NCBI RefSeq assembly: GCF_021389935.1
Contig: NZ_CP089979.1
Coordinates: forward strand, 5,747,001-5,811,000
DNA length: 64,000 nucleotides
Direction of reading: 5' to 3'
Source: Fulvivirga ligni
GTDB taxonomy: Bacteria; Bacteroidota; Bacteroidia; Cytophagales; Cyclobacteriaceae
The first letter of the stretch is position 1. Each line of letters opens with the position of its first letter. Both the position numbers and the translations under genes were made by a program. Shown piece by piece: positions 53,868-63,445 of this stretch. The notes below the pieces were generated by a model. That model did not search any database, was not told the DNA's origin, and was given only the letters and a program-made list of their open reading frames with translations.

Positions 53868-54590
53868 ATGAAAGTATTATATCTGGTTCTTATTTTCACT
53901 GTTTCGTTGATATTTTCAGGACAAAGCCAGCAAATCGGCTTTAAGGATATAGACGAAAGCCAGGTGAGTCCATGGTATCCTAACATTGATTTAGAGTACC
54001 AGGGCACCTATCATTTCGGTGATTCAGAACTGGAATCCACATTGGTTATTGTAATCACGTCGGAAGATAGCTATGCTCAGATCAGATCCAAAACATGGTC
54101 AGTAGCTAAAAAGCAGTATTATTACGAATTCAGGAATCTTGACAGCGTTAAAATCATTGAAAACCGCTTTTTCTCTTCTCAAACTAAAGGCGAATTTGTA
54201 ATCTACAAGCAGGACAATCAGATGATTCGTACGCTAAAAGTGGATAACCCTTGGAGTGAGGTGGTAGAGCCCGGCAACTATGAGCTAGGCTATAAATACG
54301 GATCTGTCAAGCGGTATTATGATGGCGATTATATCAAAGGATCCACTGAACTGCTCACCACAAGAGAACTTGAAGCCCTACCTACCGCAGAACTTGAGCT
54401 GCTTAAAAACGAGATCTACGCCAGATACGGCATGAAATTTAGCGACAGAAATCTCAAAAAGCACTTCAAACAAAAAGAATGGTATACAGAGCAATATGAC
54501 GATGTAAATCAATTCTTAACAGAGCTTGAGAAGAAGAATCTGAGGAGTATAGAAGCCGTTGAAACTCGCAACACTGCACAAATAGACTAG
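53868..54590 (+). CDS. YARHG-domain exported protein
   Basis: A 240-residue protein with a signal peptide (SLIFSGQSQ, about residue 20) and a C-terminal YARHG domain (about 165-232, LELLKNEIYARYGMKFSDRN, then WYTEQYDDVNQFLTELEKKN). YARHG domains are extracellular or periplasmic modules of unknown ligand. The PhzF gene starts 2 nt after its stop, so they are cotranscribed. Confidence 0.82.
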   Translation: MKVLYLVLIFTVSLIFSGQSQQIGFKDIDESQVSPWYPNIDLEYQGTYHFGDSELESTLVIVITSEDSYAQIRSKTWSVAKKQYYYEFRNLDSVKIIENRFFSSQTKGEFVIYKQDNQMIRTLKVDNPWSEVVEPGNYELGYKYGSVKRYYDGDYIKGSTELLTTRELEALPTAELELLKNEIYARYGMKFSDRNLKKHFKQKEWYTEQYDDVNQFLTELEKKNLRSIEAVETRNTAQID

Positions 54591-54592
54591 AC

Positions 54593-55372
54593 ATGATCAC
54601 ATTATATCAGGTAGATGCTTTTGCTGAAAAGGTATTTACAGGCAACCCCGCGGGAGTTTGCATTTTAGAGCATTGGCTTGAAGATAAGCTCATGCAAAAT
54701 ATTGCAGCTGAAAATAATCTGGCAGAGACCGCCTTTGCTGTTAAAAACCCTGACGGGTATGATATTAGATGGTTTACTCCAATGGTAGAAGTAGATCTGT
54801 GCGGGCACGCTACTATGGCTACTGCCCATGTAATTTTCAATTACTATGATCACCCTACTGATATCATCAAGTTCCAATCTAGAAACAGCGGATCTCTGGA
54901 AGTGGCAAAAAATCATGATCAGTTGACTCTTAATTTCCCTGTGGATGAGCTCCATGAGATTGAACCACTGCCTGAATTCAAGAAATGGCTGGGCAAAACT
55001 CCGTTAGCCTTTAAAGGGAAATCAGACTATTTGTTGGTCTTGGATAGCCAACAAGAAGTTATAGATGTAGTGCTGAATAAAGAATTGATGAGCACCGTAG
55101 ATGCAAGAGGATTTATTGTTACCGCACCTGGAGATTCTACAGATTTTGTTTCTCGCTGGTTCGGTCCATTAGTGGGTGTGGACGAAGATCCGGTAACAGG
55201 TTCAGCTCACACAACACTTACACCCTACTGGGCTAAAAGGCTAGGTAAAACAGATCTTAGTGCCAGACAACTATCTAAACGAGGAGGCTCTTTACAATGC
55301 AAGCTTGATGGTGACAGAGTATACATGAGCGGCAAAGCCATCACCTACTTAAAAGGGGAAATTTACGTTTAG
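54593..55372 (+). CDS. PhzF-family isomerase/epimerase
   Basis: A 259-residue enzyme with the PhzF fold: YQVDAFAEKVFTGNPAGVCI, NLAETAFAV with the catalytic Glu, CGHATMATAHVIF and DPVTGSAHTTLTPYWA. Members isomerise small carbon acids; natural substrates are mostly unknown. It converges on the cyclotransferase gene with 5 nt between stops. Confidence 0.92.
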   Translation: MITLYQVDAFAEKVFTGNPAGVCILEHWLEDKLMQNIAAENNLAETAFAVKNPDGYDIRWFTPMVEVDLCGHATMATAHVIFNYYDHPTDIIKFQSRNSGSLEVAKNHDQLTLNFPVDELHEIEPLPEFKKWLGKTPLAFKGKSDYLLVLDSQQEVIDVVLNKELMSTVDARGFIVTAPGDSTDFVSRWFGPLVGVDEDPVTGSAHTTLTPYWAKRLGKTDLSARQLSKRGGSLQCKLDGDRVYMSGKAITYLKGEIYV

Positions 55373-55377
55373 GCGAT

Positions 55378-56193
55378 TTACTTATCGAGTAATGTGACTT
55401 CATAAATCTTTGGCCACATCTTACCTGTTATAAGCATTTTCTTAGTCTCAGGATTATAGGCTATGCCATTCATTTCCTGAGCTTTAGGGTTAATGGCTCT
55501 AGCTTCCTGAGCGAAGGCATCGAACTTGAGAACACCTTTTACCTCGCCATTAGAAGGATCGATTTTTACTATTTTATTAGACAACCAAATATTAGCATAA
55601 ACAAAGCCATTGATATACTCTAGCTCGTTGAGACTATCTCTAGGCACTCCGTTTTGCATCACTCCGATGGTCTTCTTCACCTTTAAAGATTCAGGATCAA
55701 GCACTTTAAGATAGCTGGTACCATCACTCATGTAGAGGTCGGTGCTATCTGAAGTAAGCCCCCAGCCTTCCTGACCTGGAATTTGGAATCGGCCTAGCTC
55801 CTCAAAGGTGTTGAAATCATAGATAAAGCCAACCCTTGATTTATAAGTGAGTTGATAAAGCTTGTCATTTAAAACACATATGCCTTCTCCAAAAAACTGA
55901 GTCTTATCCAGCTCTACCTTCACATCAATTTCACCGGTTTGCATATTCACCACACCAAAAAGAGATCTGGTGTTTGATAAAGATTTTGGCGAACCGGTGC
56001 TTTCAAAAAGCTGACCATCATAATATTGAAGACCTTCTGTAAAGGCATTCACATCATGTGGATAGAAGCCTGAGTATACTGTTTCTAAAGTGGGCACTGC
56101 ATTGACTACAGTCTGGGTTTTCTTCTCCTCACTTTTTTTATTTTCACAAGACAGTAAACCAAGCACACACAACGCAACTAATATTCTCTTCAT
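55378..56193 (-). CDS. Glutaminyl-peptide cyclotransferase (bacterial/plant type) lipoprotein
   Basis: A 271-residue lipoprotein (LGLLSCENKK, Cys16) with the five-bladed propeller of plant-type glutaminyl cyclase: FYPHDVNAFTEGLQYYDGQLFESTG, FGEGICVLNDKLYQLTYKS, GWGLTSDSTDLYMSDG, LNELEYINGFVYANIW and MNGIAYNPETKKMLITGK. It cyclises N-terminal glutamine to pyroglutamate on exported proteins, a useful step for many Bacteroidota lipoproteins and secreted enzymes. Confidence 0.9.
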   Translation of the reverse strand: MKRILVALCVLGLLSCENKKSEEKKTQTVVNAVPTLETVYSGFYPHDVNAFTEGLQYYDGQLFESTGSPKSLSNTRSLFGVVNMQTGEIDVKVELDKTQFFGEGICVLNDKLYQLTYKSRVGFIYDFNTFEELGRFQIPGQEGWGLTSDSTDLYMSDGTSYLKVLDPESLKVKKTIGVMQNGVPRDSLNELEYINGFVYANIWLSNKIVKIDPSNGEVKGVLKFDAFAQEARAINPKAQEMNGIAYNPETKKMLITGKMWPKIYEVTLLDK

Positions 56194-56248
56194 AGGGCTT
56201 AACTCATTGAAATTAAGCCCTGAAATTAAGCCAGTGGGTTGAAAAAGA

Positions 56249-56662
56249 CTAGTGTGGCAGCTTATCTTTTACTAAACCATAGAAAAAGGTGCCGAAAACA
56301 GCAGATATCATTACTACTATGAATACAGTAAAACCTTTACCAATTAGAATATACATAGGTCCAGGACATGCTCCTGTTAGCGCCCAGCCTAATCCGAAGA
56401 AAATACCACCGAACAAATAGCGCTTCCAGCCTTTATCTTTTGGTGGCACATGAATGAAGTTGCCATACATATCCTTTGACTTCAACTTTTTAGCTAAAGC
56501 CAACAATATCATTCCCGTAACCACAGCAGAACCAATCACGCCATACATGTGAAATGACTGAAACCTGAACATTTCGTATATTCTATACCATGAGATTACC
56601 TCAGCCTTTATGAGAACTAGACCAAACGCGATTCCTAGAATTAAAAACTTTAAGTATTTCAT
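56249..56662 (-). CDS. YeeE/YedE-type sulfur transporter subunit (short, DUF6691-like)
   Basis: A 137-residue membrane protein with four helices and the conserved GLGWALTGACPGPMYILIGKG, which includes the thiosulfate-pathway cysteine. It pairs with the next gene (1-nt overlap), forming a split YeeE-like channel. The two halves together should import thiosulfate or a related sulfur species. Confidence 0.87.
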   Translation of the reverse strand: MKYLKFLILGIAFGLVLIKAEVISWYRIYEMFRFQSFHMYGVIGSAVVTGMILLALAKKLKSKDMYGNFIHVPPKDKGWKRYLFGGIFFGLGWALTGACPGPMYILIGKGFTVFIVVMISAVFGTFFYGLVKDKLPH

Positions 56663-57228
56663 TATAAAGACACGAAAATTGGGATTAGAAAATAAGTACT
56701 AATAAGGCCGCCGATAAAAAAGCCAATCACAGCAATTAATGAAGGTAATTGCAAGCTACTCAGCCCAGTGATAGCATGTCCGGAAGTACATCCACCAGCA
56801 TAGCGAGCTCCAAAACCAACTAAAAATCCTCCAAACACCATAAAAATGATTCCTCTCAAAGTAAGAAGTTGATCCCAGTCGAAAATTTCGGCAGGCTCCA
56901 TCGTAACACCTGGGTTACTGATACCCATGGCTTTAAACTCCTGAACCACAGTTTCATCCAGCACCATTGCATTAGGATTATTAAGCCAAACTGCGGCTAT
57001 TATACCACCCAGAAACGCTCCCAGAACAAATACTAAATTCCAGTTTTGCGCTTTCCAATCGAACCTGAAAAAATCTGCAAATCGTCCTGCTCCACCAATA
57101 CTACACATGGAACGGAAGGTAGATGAAACTCCAAAAGTTTTGCCCGAATAAAACATCAGATACATGATAACGGCAATCAAAGGTCCGGCCACATACCAGG
57201 GCCAGGGACTAACTAAATATTCAACCAT
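56662..57228 (-). CDS. YeeE/YedE-type sulfur transporter subunit (long)
   Basis: A 188-residue membrane protein with [23 protein letters not shown], the signature cysteine motif of the YeeE/YedE family, and about five helices. The short partner follows it directly and a TauE/SafE gene precedes it by 8 nt. Confidence 0.9.
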   Translation of the reverse strand: MVEYLVSPWPWYVAGPLIAVIMYLMFYSGKTFGVSSTFRSMCSIGGAGRFADFFRFDWKAQNWNLVFVLGAFLGGIIAAVWLNNPNAMVLDETVVQEFKAMGISNPGVTMEPAEIFDWDQLLTLRGIIFMVFGGFLVGFGARYAGGCTSGHAITGLSSLQLPSLIAVIGFFIGGLISTYFLIPIFVSL

Positions 57229-57236
57229 TCTTAATA

Positions 57237-58034
57237 TTAAATTTCAAAAAATACTTCAGCCAGTATAATGTATACCCCCATACATAATACAAACCATCCA
57301 AAAATTGCTTTCAAATGTTTATTAGAGATTTTTTTGGCAATGGCCATTCCTATGAAGATCCCCGCCACAGCAATGAGGGAGAACTCCAACAGAAAGACCC
57401 AATCAATGACTCTTTCAGTGACATCACCTAAAAACCCTATTAAAGACTGACTTGAAATGATAAGTAATGAAGTGCCAACGGCTGATTTCATGGGAATACC
57501 CGCTAATAACACCAATGCAGGAATAATCAGAAAGCCGCCTCCTGCACCTACTATTCCGGCTATTAAACCTACCACTAACCCCACTACAACCAACATATAC
57601 GGGTGAGTGTGAGTGGCTTTTTGTTGATAACCATCTCCTCCAGCCCGGATCATAGAAAAGGCAGCTAATATCATAAGTACAGCAAATAATATCATCACTG
57701 CGACTTCTTTAGTAAGCTCAAATCCGTTTATTTCTAATATCTGACTGGGAATAGCTGGAACAATAAACTTACGGGTTATAAAAACCGATATCATGGAAGG
57801 GATAGCAAAGGTGAATGCAGACTTAAACTCCAACATGCCCTTTTTAATAGCATTAATAGCGCCTACACCCGCTGAAACTCCAACCACAAATAAAGAATAG
57901 GCCGTTGCCAAAATAGGGTTAATGCCAATAACGTACACCAGTAATGGCACTGTTAAGATTGAGCCTCCTCCCCCGGTAAGACCTAAGCTTAAGCCTATAA
58001 GAACGGCTGATAAATAACCTAAGAATATTTCCAT
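57237..58034 (-). CDS. TauE/SafE-family sulfite exporter (TSUP)
   Basis: A 265-residue membrane protein with eight helices and two TSUP repeats, each opening with a Gly/Pro-rich loop (SLGLTGGGGSILTVPLLVYV; GIVGAGGGFLIIPALVLL). The start is ATG 58034; the frame also has a TTG three codons upstream. It heads a three-gene sulfur-transport operon. Confidence 0.9.
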   Translation of the reverse strand: MEIFLGYLSAVLIGLSLGLTGGGGSILTVPLLVYVIGINPILATAYSLFVVGVSAGVGAINAIKKGMLEFKSAFTFAIPSMISVFITRKFIVPAIPSQILEINGFELTKEVAVMILFAVLMILAAFSMIRAGGDGYQQKATHTHPYMLVVVGLVVGLIAGIVGAGGGFLIIPALVLLAGIPMKSAVGTSLLIISSQSLIGFLGDVTERVIDWVFLLEFSLIAVAGIFIGMAIAKKISNKHLKAIFGWFVLCMGVYIILAEVFFEI

Positions 58035-58101
58035 ATCATTCAAATCTAATTCAAAGGTAGTAGGCCGTTAGTTATAGTTTAGTAACAAAAATCACATAGC
58101 C

Positions 58102-59178
58102 TTAATAGCTGGTATCAGTAATCTTTGTTACTCCTCTATAAGTCCAGTAAATGATTGATGTGTAACCCAATACGAAGGGTAACCCAATACAAGCAAGGAT
58201 GAACATGGTCTTTAAAGTATAATCAGAAGAGGCCGAATTATAGATATCCAGATTGTACTCTGGAGAAAGGTTTGAAACCATCATATTCGGAAATAAACCT
58301 AAGGCAAAGAATAAGATAATCGCCATCATCATCAGCGCTGAAGATACAAAGGCATTTAGAGGCTTACTTTTAACCAGAGATCTATGAATATTTAGTATGG
58401 CCAAGGCGTTTAATACCACCACGATCCACGCAATTACAGACACAATTATTTGATTATGAGCAATTAGCGGATGTGGCTCATCAATGTGTTCTATCAACCC
58501 GAAAGAGAAATTTGCCAGCATTTCAGGCCTTTTTAGCATAGTAAAGAAGGTGGTGATGGCATAGAAGGGCACAAAAATATAGTACGCTCTGAAAGCCCAT
58601 CTTTTCACTCTTTCTTTCAATTGGCCTTCTGTTTTTAAGTTGAGATAGATGGCCCCATGCATACTGAACATAATAAGATTAAATACGCCAGTGAGCACCG
58701 TGTACGGACTTATCAAATCAAGAAAAGAGCCCTGATACTCCATGTCACTCCCAATTTTGAAGCCCATAATAACATTTCCGATGGCTACGCCGAATAAAAG
58801 GGCAGCAAAGATAGACCCTATGGAAAAGGCCACGTCCCAGAATTTACGCCAACCTTTCATATCTTCTTTGCTCCTGAACTCAATAGAAACAGCCCTAAAA
58901 ATAAGTGCGAACAGCAAAATCATAAAAGGCAAATAAAACCCTGAAAATGCAGTAGCATATACATGCGGAAATGCCGCAAATAAAGCTCCTCCAGCTGTTA
59001 CTAACCACACCTCATTCCCATCCCACACAGGGCCAATGGAGTTCAACAAAATTCTTCTGTCATGATCTCCTTTCGCAAAAAGATGCAATGCTCCTACTCC
59101 AAGGTCAAAGCCATCCAGAATAGCATAACCGGTTAGCAAGAAACCAACGATAATAAACCATAGAACCTGATAATCCAT
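58102..59178 (-). CDS. cydB: Cytochrome bd ubiquinol oxidase subunit II
   Basis: A 358-residue inner-membrane protein (GFLLTGYAILDGFDLGVGALHLF at the start, about nine helices). It forms the bd oxidase with the preceding cydA, from whose stop it is separated by 1 nt. Confidence 0.95.
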   Translation of the reverse strand: MDYQVLWFIIVGFLLTGYAILDGFDLGVGALHLFAKGDHDRRILLNSIGPVWDGNEVWLVTAGGALFAAFPHVYATAFSGFYLPFMILLFALIFRAVSIEFRSKEDMKGWRKFWDVAFSIGSIFAALLFGVAIGNVIMGFKIGSDMEYQGSFLDLISPYTVLTGVFNLIMFSMHGAIYLNLKTEGQLKERVKRWAFRAYYIFVPFYAITTFFTMLKRPEMLANFSFGLIEHIDEPHPLIAHNQIIVSVIAWIVVVLNALAILNIHRSLVKSKPLNAFVSSALMMMAIILFFALGLFPNMMVSNLSPEYNLDIYNSASSDYTLKTMFILACIGLPFVLGYTSIIYWTYRGVTKITDTSY

Positions 59179-59179
59179 A

Positions 59180-60568
59180 TTATTTAAGGCTTTCGTTTAG
59201 TGAATCAAACTGTTCATGTCTTTCTCTATAATCTGTCTCCATTTGAGCATGAGACTCAGGACCATGCTTTATCTCCTTATTTAGCACATAAAGCCATACA
59301 AAAAGCAAGAGTAAGTATACAAGTCCGAAAAGGATCAAAGAGGTCCATACTTCAGGGGCTGAGACAGCTTTGGAAATTCCATCTTCCGTTCTGAGTAATC
59401 CATATACTAACCAGGGCTGCCTGCCTCTTTCCGCAGAATACCAACCAGCCTGATTGGCTATTACCGGAAGGATTACGGAAGCTACAAAAAGCTTTAGAAG
59501 CCATCGTTTGTTGAACAGGCTTTTCCTCCACCTGAAGAATAGTGCCAATAAGGTTATCCCAATAAAAAACATTCCAAGTGCTATCATGATATGATAACTC
59601 TGAAATACATGGTTTACCGGCGGCCTATCTTCTTTTGCAAACTGATCTAACCCTTTCACCTCATAATCAAAATCCCAGCTTAGCAGGTAACTCAAAGCTC
59701 CAGGCACCGCTATCCCATGAGTGGTCTCTGTTTCCTCATCTACATAACCCATCAGATACATGGGGGCATTTTCTTGGGTCTCATACAAACCTTCAAAAGC
59801 GGCCATTTTTGCCGGCTGATGTTCATAGGCCACATGCGCACTGATATGCCCTACCCATGGTTGTAACAGAGAAGCGCAGGCCGCTACTATTAGCGCTATG
59901 GTGAAAGACTTTTGAGCGAACTCCAAATGTTTTTTCTTCAATAAGAAATAGGCAGAAACAGAAAGCACCAAAAAGGCTCCTTGAATAAATGCGCCTACAA
60001 TAGAATGCGCAAAGCGCGACATGGATGATGGACTGAATATCACCTGCCAGAAATCGGTGATCACGGCTCTTGTAAAGCCATTCATATCCTGTACCAGCTC
60101 ATAGGCCACAGGTGTTTGCTGCCAAGAATTAGCCACTATTATCCAAAAACCAGACATGATAGAGCCTAAGGCAACCATCATGGTGGCAAAAAGATGAAAA
60201 CCTGGCTTTACCTTATTCCAACCAAAAAGTAAAACTGCCAAAAATCCTGACTCAAGGAAAAAGGCAAAAATACCTTCGGCAGCCAACGGCGAACCAAAGA
60301 CATCACCCACAAAACGTGAATAAGTAGCCCAGTTAGTTCCAAACTCAAACTCCAGAACAATGCCAGTGGCCACCCCCACTGAAAAGTTAGCAGCAAAGAT
60401 TTTAATCCAAAACCTGGTGATTACTTCATACACTTTCTTTTTCGTGAAGTAGTATAAAGATTCAAACACCACCAGCAACAAGCCCAGGCCTATACTAAAA
60501 GGTGGAAATATGTAATGAAACATGGCTGTGAATGCAAACTGCAGTCTGGATAAGTCTTCTACACTCAT
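59180..60568 (-). CDS. cydA: Cytochrome bd ubiquinol oxidase subunit I
   Basis: A 462-residue subunit with the haem-ligand histidine region [17 protein letters not shown] and the GRQPW motif ([16 protein letters not shown]). The Q-loop is short, as usual outside E. coli. The oxidase reduces oxygen to water with quinol at high affinity and supports microaerobic growth. A small membrane-protein gene overlaps its start by 4 bp. Confidence 0.95.
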   Translation of the reverse strand: MSVEDLSRLQFAFTAMFHYIFPPFSIGLGLLLVVFESLYYFTKKKVYEVITRFWIKIFAANFSVGVATGIVLEFEFGTNWATYSRFVGDVFGSPLAAEGIFAFFLESGFLAVLLFGWNKVKPGFHLFATMMVALGSIMSGFWIIVANSWQQTPVAYELVQDMNGFTRAVITDFWQVIFSPSSMSRFAHSIVGAFIQGAFLVLSVSAYFLLKKKHLEFAQKSFTIALIVAACASLLQPWVGHISAHVAYEHQPAKMAAFEGLYETQENAPMYLMGYVDEETETTHGIAVPGALSYLLSWDFDYEVKGLDQFAKEDRPPVNHVFQSYHIMIALGMFFIGITLLALFFRWRKSLFNKRWLLKLFVASVILPVIANQAGWYSAERGRQPWLVYGLLRTEDGISKAVSAPEVWTSLILFGLVYLLLLFVWLYVLNKEIKHGPESHAQMETDYRERHEQFDSLNESLK

Positions 60569-60753
60569 GATCTGGACTTTTTGAGGTAAATAAAAAGGGC
60601 TCCTATCCCAAATAGAAGCCCAATAATGCCTTTTATGATTTTTTTCGAGGGTACCGCCCCAATGGTGTCGGGCAATAGCGGCAACCGAACCAAGACATAG
60701 TATATAACTATCATGGCTAACACATAGATAAACAAGGTTTTATGCTTCTCCAC
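60565..60753 (-). CDS. Small two-helix membrane protein coupled to cydA
   Basis: A 62-residue protein read from GTG 60753, with helices at about 8-25 and 38-57 and a basic end (LKKSRS). Its stop overlaps the cydA start (ATGA), so translation is coupled. It is larger than CydX (about 35 residues, one helix) and does not resemble the DUF4492 protein I recall near other cydA genes. It may be an accessory or assembly subunit of the bd oxidase. Confidence 0.6.
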   Translation of the reverse strand: MEKHKTLFIYVLAMIVIYYVLVRLPLLPDTIGAVPSKKIIKGIIGLLFGIGALFIYLKKSRS

Positions 60754-60908
60754 TATACTCGAAATTTATTACACGCCTCTAATTTAGACCTCAACTCTTG
60801 AAACACATTCTATTTTCAGGATTTAATTCACATAAATTTAATTGGCCAAATTTTTAGCTAAACCCAACTGCTTTTTAACTTGCAAACGCATTTATTTAAT
60901 CAGGAAAA

Positions 60909-61946
60909 ATGAAGAAAAACATACTATATCTAGCAGCAACAATTCTACTTATTAGCTGTGGAAAAAAGACTGAAGAGAAACACGAAGAAACAGTAGCTAA
61001 AGCACCAGAAATAACCATCTCAAAAATTGCTTTTGGCTCATGTACACATCAGCATGATAGGCTTCAGATGTGGGATGAGATAAGAGAACAAAATCCAGGT
61101 CTGATAATTCTTACCGGAGATAACATCTACTGCGACACCCATAGTATGGACACTTTAAAGAAAGAATATGACTTTCAAAAAAACAGACCTGATTATCAGG
61201 CCATGGTAAAAAGCGCCCCTACCATTGGTATATATGACGATCATGACTTTGGAGTTAATGATGGTGGAAAGATGTATCCGCAGAAAAAAGAGAGTAAGGC
61301 ATTGCTGCTAGATTTCCTCGATGTGCCCAAGGATAATGAAGTATACAACCATGAAGGTGCCTATCAGTCATATACCTATAATGATGGGAAGCTAAAAGTG
61401 ATCTTATTGGATACTCGCTATTTCAGAGATACCCTGGAGATTGACACCCAAACCGCTGCTCGCTATCTGGCCAATGCTGAGGGTGATATTTTAGGTGAAG
61501 AGCAATGGACATGGCTAGAGAAAGAGCTCAAAGAAAGTAAAGCCGACATTAACCTGATCATCAGCAGCATACAGATTATACCTGAGGAGCATCTTTATGA
61601 AAAATGGGCCAATTTCCCATCTGCCAGAAAAAGATTTTTCGATTTGATCAGTGCTACTCAACCGAAAGGAGCCATACTAATCAGCGGTGACAGGCATATG
61701 GCTGAAATATCGAAAATAGAACTGGAGAATTTACCTTATCCACTATACGAAATCACCTCTAGTGGCCTCACTCACACCTGGTCAAAAGAGAATCCTGAAG
61801 CCAACAAATATAGGGTTGAGAACAAGATAGTGAAGAAAAACTATGGTGTGTTGGAATTTAAATACCAAGATAATAAAGTTCAGACAACGATTGAAATTAA
61901 AGGAAACGCAGATAGTACGTTTTTAAGACATTCTTTCCTTTTGTAA
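60909..61946 (+). CDS. PhoD-like phosphatase lipoprotein
   Basis: A 345-residue lipoprotein (ILLISCGKK, Cys17) with the PhoD/calcineurin-like core: IAFGSCTHQHDRLQMWDEI, LIILTGDNIYCD, TIGIYDDHDFGVNDGG and LISGDRHMAEI. It cuts phosphodiesters or monoesters outside the inner membrane. It is divergent from the cyd operon. Confidence 0.9.
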   Translation: MKKNILYLAATILLISCGKKTEEKHEETVAKAPEITISKIAFGSCTHQHDRLQMWDEIREQNPGLIILTGDNIYCDTHSMDTLKKEYDFQKNRPDYQAMVKSAPTIGIYDDHDFGVNDGGKMYPQKKESKALLLDFLDVPKDNEVYNHEGAYQSYTYNDGKLKVILLDTRYFRDTLEIDTQTAARYLANAEGDILGEEQWTWLEKELKESKADINLIISSIQIIPEEHLYEKWANFPSARKRFFDLISATQPKGAILISGDRHMAEISKIELENLPYPLYEITSSGLTHTWSKENPEANKYRVENKIVKKNYGVLEFKYQDNKVQTTIEIKGNADSTFLRHSFLL

Positions 61947-61954
61947 ATATTTGA

Positions 61955-62007
61955 AATGAGTTAAATAATGGTTATAATGGGTTATTGTAAATTAATCATT
62001 AACCCAT
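61955..62007 (+). repeat. Repeats and hairpin before the ATP-grasp gene
   Basis: AATGAGTTA (61955-61963), AATGGTTA (61967-61974) and AATGGGTTA (61976-61984) follow one another. The last overlaps ATGGGTTA, which pairs with TAACCCAT (62000-62007) to make an 8-bp hairpin only 6 nt before the start codon. There is no T-run. Confidence 0.5.
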
Positions 62008-62013
62008 TTCACC

Positions 62014-63441
62014 ATGCTCTTCAGTACATATCAAAGTGGTGGAAATTATGACGAAATGTTCACCACGGAAGGTGAATGCAGAGACCACTATGTAGCTTTT
62101 AAAACGGCCTTAGAAAACATCCCTAAAAAGAAGCTTTATAGGCTTCAGCATTCTACCGACAAAGCCCAGATGGCCATGGGTATGACCTTTAATGTATACC
62201 ATGACCAGGAAGGCTTAGAGAAAATTCTTCATTTAGACATCGTGCCCAGAATTATAAGCGGCAGCGAATGGAAGAAACTAGAAATAGGCTTGGAGCAACG
62301 TATCTGCGCCCTCAACCTATTTCTCCAGGACATTTATAATGATCGGAAGATTCTTAAAGACGGAATTGTTCCGAAAGAGCTCATTCTTTCCAGCAAAGAC
62401 TATCTTGAACCACTAGTTGGCTTTACCCCTCCTAAATCTATCTGGTGCCATATTACAGGAACCGATTTGGTAAGAGACCAAAAAGGAAACTTTTATGTTT
62501 TAGAAGATAATCTTAGATGTCCCTCTGGCGTCTCCTATTTATTGGAGAGTAGGGAAATTGTGAAAAGAGCATTCCCGGAGTTATTTAATAAACTGGGTGT
62601 AAGGCCGGTATCTGATTACCCTATCAAGTTATTAAACATGCTACAGTCACTCACAGGCAAAGAGAGACCGACTGTAGGATTACTTACACCTGGAGTTTAC
62701 AACTCTGCTTATTTCGAGCACTCATATCTGGCTCAGCAAATGGGAGTAGAACTAGTAACCGGAGCCGACTTGCTAGTGCAGGACAAAAAGGTTTATATGC
62801 AAACCACCAAGAACCTACAGCAAGTAGACGTTCTCTACCGCCGCGTAGATGATACCTTCCTGGATCCGCTTACTTTTAACCCTGCCTCTATGCTTGGAGT
62901 ACCCGGACTATTCGATGCCTACAAGGCCGGGAATATTGCCCTGGCAAATGCACCCGGCACCGGCGTGGCCGATGACAAGGCTGTGTATTCATATGTACCT
63001 CAAATCATAAAATATTATCTGGATCAAGATCCTATTTTAGAAAATGTACCTACTTACTTGTGTGAGCAACAAGACCACAGGCAGTATGTACTGGATAACA
63101 TCCATGATCTGGTAGTGAAAGAAACCAATGCAGCAGGCGGCTACGGCATGCTCATAGGTCCTAAGTCCACCAAGCAAGATCATGCAAGATTCAGAGATCT
63201 TATTAAAAATAATCCGCGAAACTATATCGCACAACCCACACTCTCGCTATCTACTGTTCCAACTATTTCTGACGAAAATATAGAACCTCGTCATGTTGAC
63301 CTAAGACCATACATTCTCTACGGAGATAAAATAGAGGTTTTACCAGGTGCACTCACCAGAGTGGCATTGGTAAAAGGCTCTCTTGTGGTAAACTCGTCAC
63401 AAGGTGGGGGCAGTAAAGATACCTGGGTGTTATATGATTAA
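62014..63441 (+). CDS. Circularly permuted type 2 ATP-grasp protein
   Basis: A 475-residue protein of the family with DUF404/DUF407 domains: FHTQHST-type opening YRLQHSTDKAQM, FNVYHDQEGLEK, FYVLEDNLRCPSGVSYLLE, VTGADLLVQDKKVY and a late YGGYGM-like GGYGMLIGPKS. These enzymes probably join a carboxylate to an amine using ATP, but no product is known. The alpha-E protein gene begins 4 nt later, the usual partner. Confidence 0.92.
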   Translation: MLFSTYQSGGNYDEMFTTEGECRDHYVAFKTALENIPKKKLYRLQHSTDKAQMAMGMTFNVYHDQEGLEKILHLDIVPRIISGSEWKKLEIGLEQRICALNLFLQDIYNDRKILKDGIVPKELILSSKDYLEPLVGFTPPKSIWCHITGTDLVRDQKGNFYVLEDNLRCPSGVSYLLESREIVKRAFPELFNKLGVRPVSDYPIKLLNMLQSLTGKERPTVGLLTPGVYNSAYFEHSYLAQQMGVELVTGADLLVQDKKVYMQTTKNLQQVDVLYRRVDDTFLDPLTFNPASMLGVPGLFDAYKAGNIALANAPGTGVADDKAVYSYVPQIIKYYLDQDPILENVPTYLCEQQDHRQYVLDNIHDLVVKETNAAGGYGMLIGPKSTKQDHARFRDLIKNNPRNYIAQPTLSLSTVPTISDENIEPRHVDLRPYILYGDKIEVLPGALTRVALVKGSLVVNSSQGGGSKDTWVLYD

Positions 63442-63445
63442 AAAT

